From positions 1-64,000 of the forward strand of contig NZ_FMZH01000008.1 of NCBI RefSeq assembly GCF_900101435.1: DNA of 64,000 nucleotides, given 5' to 3'. Of this stretch, positions 42,373 through 51,402 are shown one piece after another. The stretch is from Pedobacter soli (lineage in GTDB: Bacteria; Bacteroidota; Bacteroidia; Sphingobacteriales; Sphingobacteriaceae). Position 1 is the first letter of the stretch, and every line of letters begins with the position of its first letter. Made by a program: the position numbers and the translations under genes. The notes under the pieces are model-generated. The model worked only from the letters and a program-made list of their open reading frames with translations, searched no databases and was not told the DNA's origin.

Positions 42373-43794
42373 ATGGATATTAGAAAATTAATTATATTAA
42401 TAATAGGCGTGCTTTCTCTTGCCGCATGTCATAAAGACCTCGGTAATTATGATATCAATATGCCTGTCGAGCCTAAATTATTAAACCTCGATTCTGTTTA
42501 CACCGCAAGCGTAGGCGATAGTTTGATCATCAAACCAAAAATAGAAAGTGCAGATGCTGCAAACATTGAGCTTCAATGGAAAATCAGTGTAATGGAAGGT
42601 AATGATGTACTTTATACCGGACCGGCACTACGTATTATCTTCGGACTGCAGGCCAAACGGTATTCAGCTCGCCTCACAGTTTTTAACAAAGCTAATGGAA
42701 TGAAATATTTCCACAACTTTTACGTAGATGGCGGAACCGAATTTGCAAACGGAACAACAGTATTAAGCATTGAAAACGGAATAACGCAATTTTCATTTGT
42801 AAAGCCAGATGGCAGTGTGCAGGCGCGTTTATACAGGGCTATGCAGGGCAAGGATCTGCCTCCAAACCCCACAAATTTATTTCTGCTTAGAAATACATTT
42901 ACCGGAGGTACCTTATTAGGGTATTGGATTATTACAAAAAATGGTGGTATCAGGCTCGAGCCAAATACCATGCAGGAAGATCCGAAATATCCCAATACAC
43001 TCAGGAATAATTTTTTTACCACACCTGATAATCTTGAGGTTGGCTCCCTTATATCACATCCTCAGGGGGTGATGATGGGGGTGGTAAACGGCAAATTCTA
43101 CGGAGGTACCACCAGTACCTGGGATCAGGCTGCTACCTATGGCATGTTTGGTTTACCCGCTGATGGCGATTATGAATTGGCTCCTTCCTTTGTAATGAGC
43201 TTTACGCAGGCAGCCACTTATTTTATTGGTTTCGACCGGAACAGGAAACAATTTGTCAGAATCAACCTATATGGAGCGCCTGTTTATTTTGGTACGCAAT
43301 ACTCGGTTAGCTCAACAACTGTTTTTGATCCTACCAATGTGGCTATGGATCTTGTTCATTTGGAGCAGCTCAATAACGCAGATTGTTTTGCCTTTTGCAA
43401 AGGAACCGACGGAAAGATCTATGAATTAAAGTTCAATGTTCAGTTTAACGGTCCGTTTACTTTTACACCTCAGCACAAACGCCTTTTTATACGCCAGGAG
43501 TTAATCAATGAAAATACAAAATGGAGCGGGGCTAAAAACGGGGTAATCTATATTGCCAATGGTAGTAAAGTTTACCGGTATAATCCTGTAAATGAAGAAC
43601 TCAGAGAACTGGCCACAAGCTTTACCGGAAAAACGATTTCTATGTTAAAACTCAGCGATGACGAAGAAACATTGATGGTAGGAACAGAAGAAACGGTTTC
43701 CTTTCTAAACATAGCTACCGGAATGAACGGCGTATTCATTAAAAAGATCGAAGGCATCCCAGGTGCTCCTGTAGATATGGCAATCAGAAAATAA
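42373..43794 (+). CDS. PKD-like family lipoprotein
   Basis: A 473-residue lipoprotein with lipobox LSLAAC (Cys19). The N-terminal part (about 30-125) resembles a PKD-like beta domain (GDSLIIKPKIESADAANIEL, YSARLTVFNKA), followed by a long region that looks like a beta-propeller. ATG 42373 (MDIRKLIILI) is chosen because it gives a clean lipoprotein signal; the ATG at 42337 lies inside the DUF4843 gene. It is commonly seen together with DUF4843 behind SusC/SusD pairs. Ligand unknown. Confidence 0.8.
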   Translation: MDIRKLIILIIGVLSLAACHKDLGNYDINMPVEPKLLNLDSVYTASVGDSLIIKPKIESADAANIELQWKISVMEGNDVLYTGPALRIIFGLQAKRYSARLTVFNKANGMKYFHNFYVDGGTEFANGTTVLSIENGITQFSFVKPDGSVQARLYRAMQGKDLPPNPTNLFLLRNTFTGGTLLGYWIITKNGGIRLEPNTMQEDPKYPNTLRNNFFTTPDNLEVGSLISHPQGVMMGVVNGKFYGGTTSTWDQAATYGMFGLPADGDYELAPSFVMSFTQAATYFIGFDRNRKQFVRINLYGAPVYFGTQYSVSSTTVFDPTNVAMDLVHLEQLNNADCFAFCKGTDGKIYELKFNVQFNGPFTFTPQHKRLFIRQELINENTKWSGAKNGVIYIANGSKVYRYNPVNEELRELATSFTGKTISMLKLSDDEETLMVGTEETVSFLNIATGMNGVFIKKIEGIPGAPVDMAIRK

Positions 43795-43830
43795 GCGATC
43801 CACTAATTAATCATAAAACTAACACAAAAA

Positions 43831-44964
43831 ATGAAAATAAAATTCTTAATCCTTGCTCTTGCAGCACCTTTTATCGCCTCGGCACAGGCGCCAAACTTTA
43901 GCCTTTCCGGAAAAATCGGCAACCTCAATGCCCCGGCCAAAGCTTACATCGATTATATGGATAATGGAGTTGGTCACGAAGATTCGACCGTAGTGGTAAA
44001 CGGAAATTTCCGCTTTACAGGCAATGTTTCGGGTATTTCTTATGCCCGCATGGCGCTCGATCATACCGGTGGTGGTAAGCAACGTGCCGTGTACACCGGC
44101 GATGTGATCTATTTTTACTTTGGCAAAGAGCAGGTGTTAATCAGCTCAAAAGATTCATTGGATAATGCAACCTTTACCGGTTCTAAAGTATACAACGAAT
44201 ACGCAGCTTATAACAAAACCATTGGTGGTACCATTATGGCTTTAACCAAGGCGGTAAATGCTGATTTCAACAGTGGCACACCAGAGCAGCAAAAAGATCC
44301 GGCTTATATGAAAGCGGTCGATACCCGTTACCGCAATAACATTAAAGCCCGTGAAGAGAAACAATTTCAGTTTGCAAAAGACCATCCCAATTCATTTTTT
44401 GGTTTGGTAGCCTTATCTGAATCGGCTGGCGCAAAAGTAGATGTAGCCAAAGTAGAGCCTGTATTCAATGCTTTGAGTAAAGAATTACGCGCTACTGATT
44501 TGGGTAAAGAACTGGCGCAGCGCATTGCAGCCAGTGGCATTACTGCGATTGGTGCAAAAGCCCCTTTATTTACACAGAACGATGTTTTAGGAAAACCGGT
44601 TTCGTTAGCCAGCTTAAAAGGCAAGGTGGTTTTGGTTGAGTTTTGGGCAAGCTGGTGCAGCCCTTGCCGTGCCGAGAACCCTAACCTGGTTAAAGAATAT
44701 AACCTGTATAAAGATAAAGGCTTCCAGATTTTATCGGTTTCGTTAGATAATGTGAAAGAAAACTGGCTAAAAGCCATTGAAACTGATAGTTTACCCTGGT
44801 TACACGTTTCCGATTTAAAAGGCTGGAACAATGAAGTAGGCCGTTTATATGGGGTGAGGGCCGTGCCCGCCAGCTTCCTGGTTGATCGTGATGGAACCAT
44901 TATTGGCAATGGTTTAAGGGGCGAACCGCTAAATAAAAAACTGGCCGAAATATTTAATAATTAA
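43831..44964 (+). CDS. exported DUF4369/TlpA-like thiol-disulfide oxidoreductase (CSPC)
   Basis: A 377-residue protein with a signal peptide (1-19), DUF4369 domain (about 22-115), helical middle and C-terminal TlpA thioredoxin fold with WCSPC (Cys276, Cys279) and a RAVPASFLVD cis-Pro loop. It is a fourth member of the family found three-fold in the first SusCD operon. Its linkage to a second FecR-controlled SusCD pair suggests a shared role in handling the imported ligand or receptor disulfides. It ends the operon, before a clear terminator. Confidence 0.9.
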   Translation: MKIKFLILALAAPFIASAQAPNFSLSGKIGNLNAPAKAYIDYMDNGVGHEDSTVVVNGNFRFTGNVSGISYARMALDHTGGGKQRAVYTGDVIYFYFGKEQVLISSKDSLDNATFTGSKVYNEYAAYNKTIGGTIMALTKAVNADFNSGTPEQQKDPAYMKAVDTRYRNNIKAREEKQFQFAKDHPNSFFGLVALSESAGAKVDVAKVEPVFNALSKELRATDLGKELAQRIAASGITAIGAKAPLFTQNDVLGKPVSLASLKGKVVLVEFWASWCSPCRAENPNLVKEYNLYKDKGFQILSVSLDNVKENWLKAIETDSLPWLHVSDLKGWNNEVGRLYGVRAVPASFLVDRDGTIIGNGLRGEPLNKKLAEIFNN

Positions 44965-44990
44965 TCGTCTACCCATTAATAACGCTCAGG

Positions 44991-45020
44991 GGCTGTCCGC
45001 AAGTCGGATGGCCTCTTTTT
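44991..45020 (+). terminator. terminator of the second SusCD operon
   Basis: GGCTGTCCG (44991-44999) pairs with CGGATGGCC (45005-45013) over nine positions, two of them G.U, with a 5-nt loop and a following TCTTTTTG. It lies 27 bp after the TlpA stop codon. Confidence 0.8.
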
Positions 45021-45047
45021 GTAAAAGGAATAATAAAACACACATTT

Positions 45048-46727
45048 ATGAACAGATATTTCAGGCTGCTGGCCTTAGCTATGCTTCTTTTTTTTACCAG
45101 GGCTTCTGCGCAGCATCAGGTAGCAAACCGGATAGAAAGCGTGATTTCAGCTGCAATGAAAAGGGCTTATCCGGCTAGCGTAAGGATGTGGGGTTTCGAT
45201 ACAACGCGTAACGAGCGCACCTCTGCGCAATTTAGCGGGGTGGTGGTAAGTGCCGATGGTTATATTTTAACCGCCGCACATACCGTACAACCTGGTCGAA
45301 ATTATAAAGTTTTCTTTACCGATGGCCGCGAAGCCATTGCCGAAGCTTTGGGTAAAATTGAAGTGAAAGAAACCCCTGGCGCACCAGATGTGGCCATGAT
45401 GAAGATTTTAACTAAAGGCAACTGGCCTTTTGCCGAAATGGGCTATTCGCACAGTCTGGTTAAAAACGAAATGTGCCTCAGTATTGCTTATCCCGAGAGT
45501 TTAAACCAAAAGATGCCTACTTTAAGACTGGGGAAAATTGCTGAGGTGAAAAATAGCTACGGTTTCATCCGGTCGACCTGTAAAATGGAGCCCGGCGATT
45601 CGGGTGGTCCTTTGTTCGATTATTTAGGAAGGGTAATTGGCCTTCATAGTGCCATTGATGTAGCCGTAGATATGAACTTCGAAATTCCGGTCGATTTTTA
45701 CCGCAAATACTGGACGGCACTACAGCAGGAGAAAATTTATACCGCTTTCCCCAATCAAACCGATGTAATTGATGCCGATAAACTGGAAAAACAGATTAAA
45801 AAGAATACTGAAAATGGTAAAACTGATTTTGATCTCGTAAAATACAGCCCAAAATTTAAAAACACCAGTTTTGAGCTTGAGAGTACGGTTAATGGCGAAA
45901 TGAAAACCATTACAGCAACACTTTTTAATGTGCCAAATGCAGCAGGAAAACCTAAACAGGTACTGGTTACCAAAAACAGCATGGTTGGTGAAGCCGTCAA
46001 TATTAAATTTCAGGATAAAATGCTTAATCTATCGGTAATTGCCCGGGATAAGGAGAACGATTTGGTTTTGCTCGGCTTAAACCAAGCCATACCAGGTGGG
46101 ATTGAGCTGAAAGATGTAAAAAACGAAAGCCACGAAAACCCCGTTGGACAGTTATTATTTACAGCAAGATACGATGGAACCTATTTACAAAGTGTATGGA
46201 GCAGCACAGCCTTAACTTTGCCCAAAATATCGGCCATGCCATATTTTGGGGCTATGGTAGCATATAATACCAGTCCTGCGGTATTTTCATTGATTAAAGC
46301 TGCAAGTCCTGCAGAACAGTCAGGTTTAAAAATGGGCGATGAGCTAGTGAGTATAGATGGACAACCCATTGCCAAATCTGCAGATTTTGTACCTTTTGTG
46401 GCTAAATATTGGCCCGATGATGAAATTACCCTGAACTGGACACGGGAGGGGAAGCCTTTCTTTGCAAAGGCTAAGCTGGCAGGCGTAGGGCAGGGCAGTT
46501 CAAATCATCCTGCCGAAAAGTTTGCTGGCGGTAAATCGGCCAGGCGCGATGGATTTAAGGCTGTGTATGCGCACGACCTGGCACTTACACCAGATTTAAA
46601 CGGTAGTGGTGTGTTTGATGCCAAAGGCAATTTTTGCGGATTAAATATTGCCCGCTTTAGCAGAACAGCCGCTTTGTTTATACCGGCCAATGTGGTTTAT
46701 CAGTTTATAAACGAATATGTTAAATGA
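45048..46727 (+). CDS. exported trypsin-like serine protease with PDZ domain
   Basis: A 559-residue protein with signal peptide (1-22) and an S1C/HtrA-like protease domain. The catalytic triad is His78 (LTAAHT), Asp114 (DVAMMK) and Ser185 (GDSGGP). A second, incomplete protease-like beta domain (about 240-390) is followed by a PDZ domain (about 400-465, SPAEQSGLKMGDELVSIDGQPI) and a C-terminal extension. Two beta units around a PDZ is not the usual DegP arrangement of one protease and two PDZ domains. It would degrade or process envelope proteins. Confidence 0.85.
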   Translation: MNRYFRLLALAMLLFFTRASAQHQVANRIESVISAAMKRAYPASVRMWGFDTTRNERTSAQFSGVVVSADGYILTAAHTVQPGRNYKVFFTDGREAIAEALGKIEVKETPGAPDVAMMKILTKGNWPFAEMGYSHSLVKNEMCLSIAYPESLNQKMPTLRLGKIAEVKNSYGFIRSTCKMEPGDSGGPLFDYLGRVIGLHSAIDVAVDMNFEIPVDFYRKYWTALQQEKIYTAFPNQTDVIDADKLEKQIKKNTENGKTDFDLVKYSPKFKNTSFELESTVNGEMKTITATLFNVPNAAGKPKQVLVTKNSMVGEAVNIKFQDKMLNLSVIARDKENDLVLLGLNQAIPGGIELKDVKNESHENPVGQLLFTARYDGTYLQSVWSSTALTLPKISAMPYFGAMVAYNTSPAVFSLIKAASPAEQSGLKMGDELVSIDGQPIAKSADFVPFVAKYWPDDEITLNWTREGKPFFAKAKLAGVGQGSSNHPAEKFAGGKSARRDGFKAVYAHDLALTPDLNGSGVFDAKGNFCGLNIARFSRTAALFIPANVVYQFINEYVK

Positions 46728-46817
46728 GAAATCTTTAGATAAAATCAGATTCTTGTTGCAGGCTTAACAGTAGTTTCATATTCACTTGGTTCATTTGTTT
46801 TTAAACAAAACCATTAA

Positions 46818-48113
46818 ATGAAAAAAGAATTACTTAGCTTATTTGCAGCAGCGGCCATTGGCCTGATAGCATGCAAAAAGAACCACGAAGAACCTGCAAA
46901 CGAAATTACTTATCCGGATATGGCCGAAGCTTCAGATCCTGCTGTGTTGTTTACCACGACAGCCGGTGTAAAAGTATACAATGGTGGTTTTGGCTCAGCC
47001 GTAGCTACCGACCCGAATGCACCCGATGTTTTTTATATGCTTACCGATAGGGGATCGAACGTAGCGGGGCAACTGGCTAATTCCATCATTATCGGTAAGC
47101 CTGATTTTGATCCACAGATTGGTAAATTCAGGCTTAAAGATGGTAAGCTGGTATTGGAGCAGGTAATCGAGCTTAAAAATGCTGCAGGTGGCAAACTGAA
47201 CGGGCTTCCAAATCCTGCCGGAATGGGGGCTTCAGGCGAGATTGCCTACGACTTAAACGGGCAGGTAATTGCACCAAGTGCCGATGGGATAGACTCTGAA
47301 GGTTTGGTAAGGGCTGCTGATGGCTCTTTTTGGATTAGTGATGAATACGGACCGCATATTGCGCACTTTGATGCGTCAGGCAAAACTATTGAGCGCATCA
47401 ATCCATTCGGAAGCGGAACCGGTGGTCGCAAAATTCCGGCTGTATTTGCCAACAGAAGGGCCAACCGCGGTATGGAAGGGCTTACCATTACACCTGATGG
47501 TAAAACTTTGGTGGGCATGATGCAGTCGCCAATGTACAATCCTTCTAAAGCGGCAACTGCAAATTCGGTAGTATTAAGGATTTTAACTTTCGATATTGCT
47601 AGTGGGGCAACCAAACAATACGCCTATTTAATGGATAATGTAAGTTTAACCGGCGTAAGCGATATTGTTGCGGTAAACAGTACTACTTTTTTAACTATCG
47701 AGCGCGATGGGCTTTTCGGTGGTGCAACAACTAATCCGGCAGCTTTTAAAAAGGTATTTAAAATCGATATCAGTGCTGCAACCGATATTTCTGATGCAGC
47801 AGATGGTGCTACAGGTAAGCTTTATAGCGGAAAAACCGTCGAGGAACTTAACAATGCGGCAGGTTTAAGTGCTGCGGGTGTTGTGCCGGTAACCAAAACA
47901 CTGGTTTTAGATTTATTGAAAGATTTGCCAAAAGTATATCCGCACGATAAAGCCGAAGGATTAGCATTACTCCCCGGCAATATCCTGGTAATTTCTAACG
48001 ATGATGATTTTGGTGTAGTAGATAATGGCGCAAGTGGCTTTGCCCAGAAAATTTTGCCTTTAACCAATGCGGTTGATCGCAATCGGCTTTATTTTGTAAA
48101 AATTAAACTTTAA
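46818..48113 (+). CDS. phytase-like esterase-domain lipoprotein
   Basis: A 431-residue lipoprotein with lipobox LIAC (Cys19). The mature domain is the beta-propeller called esterase-like activity of phytase (GSAVATDPNAPDVFYMLTDRG, SEGLVRAADGSFWISDEYGP, NRGMEGLTITPDGKTL). It probably acts on a phosphate or ester substrate on the cell surface. It is transcribed alone, with a hairpin immediately after the stop. Confidence 0.85.
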   Translation: MKKELLSLFAAAAIGLIACKKNHEEPANEITYPDMAEASDPAVLFTTTAGVKVYNGGFGSAVATDPNAPDVFYMLTDRGSNVAGQLANSIIIGKPDFDPQIGKFRLKDGKLVLEQVIELKNAAGGKLNGLPNPAGMGASGEIAYDLNGQVIAPSADGIDSEGLVRAADGSFWISDEYGPHIAHFDASGKTIERINPFGSGTGGRKIPAVFANRRANRGMEGLTITPDGKTLVGMMQSPMYNPSKAATANSVVLRILTFDIASGATKQYAYLMDNVSLTGVSDIVAVNSTTFLTIERDGLFGGATTNPAAFKKVFKIDISAATDISDAADGATGKLYSGKTVEELNNAAGLSAAGVVPVTKTLVLDLLKDLPKVYPHDKAEGLALLPGNILVISNDDDFGVVDNGASGFAQKILPLTNAVDRNRLYFVKIKL

Positions 48114-48114
48114 G

Positions 48115-48151
48115 AATATGGCCACCCAGCGTAGAGTTGCATGGCCATATT
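48115..48151 (+). terminator. hairpin after phytase-like gene
   Basis: A perfect 10-bp inverted repeat AATATGGCCA / TGGCCATATT with a 17-nt loop begins 2 nt after the stop codon. The tail is only moderately T-rich. Confidence 0.6.
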
Positions 48152-48318
48152 TGTTATACAGTTTTTATTGCTTTAGAATAGGTTTTTACAACGAACAGGT
48201 GTTATTTGTGGATTATTAAACGACGGTTGTATACCGTAATTTTACCCTTTTTCGCTACAACTGTTGTAAATTAGACAGACATTAACAAGATTTGTATTGT
48301 CTATCTTAACTTATTCAT

Positions 48319-48699
48319 ATGTATTACACTTGTGCGATTGTTGATGACGAACAGCATGCTATTGATGTGCTGACCGATTACATTAACGACACCCGCTTTT
48401 TAAGAGTAACCAATAATTTTAACAACCCGATCGATGCTTTGGAAAGTATTAGTGCAGGCGATAAAGTAGATTTTCTTTTCTTAGATATTGATATGGATGG
48501 AATGCAGGGAACAGAACTTGCTGTGCACCTGAGGTCGAAAGCCAGGTTTATCATTTACGCCTCTTCCAATCTCGAGCACGATGTAAAGAAAACTAACTCT
48601 GATTTTGAGTGTTATTTAGGTAAACCCATATCCATGAAACGCTTTTCCGGTACCATAGAAACATTAATGCGGCTGAATAATCTGCCCCAAAAAAACTAA
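48319..48699 (+). CDS. stand-alone response-regulator receiver protein
   Basis: A 126-residue protein that consists only of a receiver domain: acidic pair Asp9-Asp10, phospho-acceptor Asp56 in FLFLDIDMDGMQG, a hydroxyl residue in YASS (about 82) and Lys102 in YLGKPIS. It resembles receivers of LytTR-type regulators but has no DNA-binding output. It is followed after 4 bp by an uncharacterised 156-residue protein, its likely partner. No histidine kinase is nearby. Confidence 0.88.
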   Translation: MYYTCAIVDDEQHAIDVLTDYINDTRFLRVTNNFNNPIDALESISAGDKVDFLFLDIDMDGMQGTELAVHLRSKARFIIYASSNLEHDVKKTNSDFECYLGKPISMKRFSGTIETLMRLNNLPQKN

Positions 48700-48703
48700 A
48701 AAT

Positions 48704-49174
48704 ATGATCGAGCTCTCTTACTCCTATGAAAACGAATTTTTAGCCAATACTGCTTACCAGCTCATGCGCGTAAACATGAACGATCCCTGGCTGGTGCTTT
48801 CGGGTAGTGATGTGGTTGGCATTATCAATCACGATGAAAACGATAGCTGGCAGCAGATTGCAGGCGAGGATATGCCTCAGGATGCTGTTAGGGGCATGGG
48901 CGAGCTGATTGCAATGCAGCAGTTTAGCTGGCTACCCAGGCTCATTAAAAAGCAGTGGCCCGAATATGTACAGGAGGTTATAGTAGAGAGCGAAAAAAAT
49001 TACGAGGTAGTTTGCCATAAAGACACCTGTCCCGATCGCTTTAAGCAACGTTTTACACCAGGTATTCATGCTTTAGCCAAACGCGAAACAGAACTGGTGT
49101 TTAAAGTATGCCGTTTCAATGTATCGGGGTATTACCAGGTGGTTAAAACGCGAACCGCCGACCGGTATGCATAA
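48704..49174 (+). CDS. uncharacterised protein coupled to the receiver
   Basis: A 156-residue cytosolic protein rich in aromatic and acidic residues, with no signal peptide or recognised domain. The segment IINHDENDSWQQIAGEDMPQ and a Cys pair (HKDTCP, KVCRF) are its notable features. The 4-bp gap to the receiver gene indicates translational coupling. It could be an output or scaffold partner of the receiver; this is inferred only from position. Confidence 0.7.
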   Translation: MIELSYSYENEFLANTAYQLMRVNMNDPWLVLSGSDVVGIINHDENDSWQQIAGEDMPQDAVRGMGELIAMQQFSWLPRLIKKQWPEYVQEVIVESEKNYEVVCHKDTCPDRFKQRFTPGIHALAKRETELVFKVCRFNVSGYYQVVKTRTADRYA

Positions 49175-49210
49175 TGTTGTAAAGTTTTAATGTTGTAAAG
49201 TTTTAATGTT
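49173..49210. repeat. 16-bp tandem repeat, 2.4 copies
   Basis: AATGTTGTAAAGTTTT occurs at 49173-49188 and 49189-49204 and continues partially to 49210, then in degenerate form (AATGATTGAATGTTG). The first copy overlaps the last codon of the preceding gene. This looks like slippage-generated DNA. Confidence 0.8.
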
Positions 49211-49341
49211 GGAATGATTGAATGTTGAAATTTAAAGCATGCTATCACTCCAAATCTTATCATTCACAATACAGTTATTAACTTACGCGCTCATTTATCC
49301 AAATAAATCGTTTTTAGGTTTTTATTTAGACTAATTCTTGC

Positions 49342-49349
49342 TAATTTTG
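49342..49349 (+). promoter_or_regulatory. -7 promoter box of the ankyrin-DUF2271-reductase operon
   Basis: TAATTTTG matches TAnnTTTG, 31 bp before the ankyrin gene start. A clear -33 element is not visible. Confidence 0.45.
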
Positions 49350-49380
49350 GGGATTATATCTTATCCGTATTTCCCAAACA

Positions 49381-50889
49381 ATGAAAAAACTATTACTAGG
49401 CCTGACTTTGTTCTGCTGCGTTTCTGCACAGGCACAGAAAAACAGCTTGCTCGATCAGGCTTTTTGGCAAGGCAAACCAGACGTAAACAGTGTTAAAGCC
49501 GAAATCGAAAAAGGAGCAAACCCGGCCCAGTTAAATGGTTCGAGTTTTGATCCGGTTGTAATGGCCATTAACGCTGATGCGCCAAATGAAACCATTAAAT
49601 TTTTATTGGTTCAGCCCGGAAACGAGGTAACCAAACTTACTCATGATGGCCGTACTTATTTACATTGGGCTGCAAACCGTGGAAACGACGAAATATTAAG
49701 TTACCTGCTATCAAAAGGCATTAATGTAGGTTTAAAAGATAGCCATGGCGTTACTGCATTAACCTTTGCTGCGGGTTCTGGTCAGCCAAATACCAAAATT
49801 TACGATTTGCTTTTAGCCAAAGGTGCCAATCTAAAAACTGATGTAAACGGTAGTGGAGCCAATGCTTTACTTTTGGCCATTGCCAGTGATAAGGATTTTA
49901 AGCTGACAGATTATTTCGTTAGCAAAGGCCTTGATTTAAAAAGCACTGATGCCGATGGCTTAAATGCTTTTGGTTATGTAGCCAGAAGTGGTAATATCGA
50001 TGCACTTAAGGCTTTATTGGCTAAAGGTATCCCGGTTGATCAGGCTGCATTGATTACTGCGAGTGAAGGTAGCCGCAGGGGCAGCAACGGTATTGAAGTT
50101 TATCAATACCTGGAAAGTTTAAAAATTAAGCCTACCTATACCAATAAAGAAGGCCGCAATGTACTACATGCTTTGGTACGTAAACCGAAACAGAACGATA
50201 TTATTGCCCATTTCATCACAGCCGGTGTTGATGTAAACAAAGCTGATGTTGATGGCAACACACCCTTAATGTATGCTGCAGCAAGCAATCGCGATACAGC
50301 AGTACTCGCTTTATTATTGCCAAAAGTGAAAAACATCAATCAGGTAAACACTAAAGGCCTGAGTGCTTTGGCTATGGCGGTTAACAGCAATTCGCCTGCA
50401 GTTGTAGCTTATTTATTGGCAAAGGGTGCCGATTTAAAAACAACGGATAAGGATGGCAATAATCTGGCTTATTACTTAATCCAATCGTATAGCAGTGCAG
50501 AAGGAGGCCGTGGCTTTGCTCCGGGAGCACCTTCTAAAGCTGAGGAATTTGAAGGTAAACTCAAATTGTTGCAGGCCAAAGGTTTCGACCTTGCTGCTGC
50601 ACAAAAAAATGGCAATACCTTGTATCATTTAGCGGTTGCCAAAGGCGATTTAGGTTTGGTAAAACGTGTGCAGGATTTCAAAATCGATGTAAATAGTCCG
50701 AACAAAGAAGGTATTACGCCTTTGCACAAAGCGGCAATGATCTCCAAAGACGATGTGATGCTAAAATATCTTTTGAGCATTGGTGCTAAAAAAGAAGCCA
50801 AAACCAGTTTCGATGAGAGCGCTTTTGACTTAGCCAGCGAGAACGAATCGCTAACCAAAGGAAATGTATCACTTAGCTTTTTAAAATAG
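49381..50889 (+). CDS. exported ankyrin-repeat protein
   Basis: A 502-residue protein with a signal peptide (1-19, ending AQAQ) and about ten ankyrin repeats spread over the whole chain (for example DGRTYLHWAANRGNDEILSY, DGNTPLMYAAASNRDTAVLA, GITPLHKAAMISKDDVMLKY). It would be a periplasmic protein-interaction scaffold. It is followed after 3 bp by a DUF2271 protein and then a PepSY-type reductase, so it may hold or assemble that redox complex. Confidence 0.87.
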   Translation: MKKLLLGLTLFCCVSAQAQKNSLLDQAFWQGKPDVNSVKAEIEKGANPAQLNGSSFDPVVMAINADAPNETIKFLLVQPGNEVTKLTHDGRTYLHWAANRGNDEILSYLLSKGINVGLKDSHGVTALTFAAGSGQPNTKIYDLLLAKGANLKTDVNGSGANALLLAIASDKDFKLTDYFVSKGLDLKSTDADGLNAFGYVARSGNIDALKALLAKGIPVDQAALITASEGSRRGSNGIEVYQYLESLKIKPTYTNKEGRNVLHALVRKPKQNDIIAHFITAGVDVNKADVDGNTPLMYAAASNRDTAVLALLLPKVKNINQVNTKGLSALAMAVNSNSPAVVAYLLAKGADLKTTDKDGNNLAYYLIQSYSSAEGGRGFAPGAPSKAEEFEGKLKLLQAKGFDLAAAQKNGNTLYHLAVAKGDLGLVKRVQDFKIDVNSPNKEGITPLHKAAMISKDDVMLKYLLSIGAKKEAKTSFDESAFDLASENESLTKGNVSLSFLK

Positions 50890-50892
50890 AAT

Positions 50893-51387
50893 ATGAATAA
50901 CTTACTTAAAATAACTTTACTTTTTTGTGCGCTTGCATTTTTTAAACCAACGCAGGTAAATGCGCAAAATGCCGCTTCGGCAAAATATAAATGTATGATC
51001 CAGATGACGAATTACATGGGCGAGGGTGCCTATATCGTAATCTCGCTGGTGGATCCCAAAGGACAATACAATAAAACGCTTTATGTGCTGGGTTCTGACA
51101 AAAAATGGTACAAGAGTTTAAAAGAGTGGCATAAATTTTACGCACAGAAACCAACCAATATCAGTGCGGTTACCGGTGCTTCATTAACCGGTGGAGACCG
51201 TGGTGTTTCGGTAATTGAAATTGAAAAAGCTAAAATCAATGCAGGTTATAAATTGCGTTTCGAAACCGCCGTTGAGGACAAAGAATATTACGTTAAAGAT
51301 CTCGAAATTCCATTAACTACCGAGGCACTTGCAGCCAAAACCGATGGTACCGGATTTATCAGATACGTACGTTTTAGCGCGAATTAA
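50893..51387 (+). CDS. exported DUF2271 protein with flavinylation-type motif
   Basis: A 164-residue protein with a signal peptide (1-24) and a DUF2271 domain (about 30-160, KCMIQMTNYMGEGAYIVISL, TLYVLGSDKKWYKSLKEWH). Residues 94-97 read TGAS in NISAVTGASLTGG, which fits the sequence that ApbE transferases modify with FMN; Ser97 would carry the flavin. It sits between an ankyrin protein and a PepSY-flavodoxin reductase, and an apbE gene lies 4 kb away. I infer that it is a covalent flavoprotein accepting electrons across the inner membrane. Confidence 0.82.
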   Translation: MNNLLKITLLFCALAFFKPTQVNAQNAASAKYKCMIQMTNYMGEGAYIVISLVDPKGQYNKTLYVLGSDKKWYKSLKEWHKFYAQKPTNISAVTGASLTGGDRGVSVIEIEKAKINAGYKLRFETAVEDKEYYVKDLEIPLTTEALAAKTDGTGFIRYVRFSAN

Positions 51388-51402
51388 AATTCAGTTAAAA
51401 CT

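Noticed and set aside
44367..44909. 180-codon open frame on the reverse strand
   Set aside because: It is fully inside the fourth TlpA-like gene, antisense to the thioredoxin domain; similar antisense frames occur over the paralogues, which shows it is a by-product of that coding sequence.
49173..49230. CRISPR-like repeat
   Set aside because: The repeats are directly adjacent without spacers and only 16 bp long, so this is simple tandem duplication.
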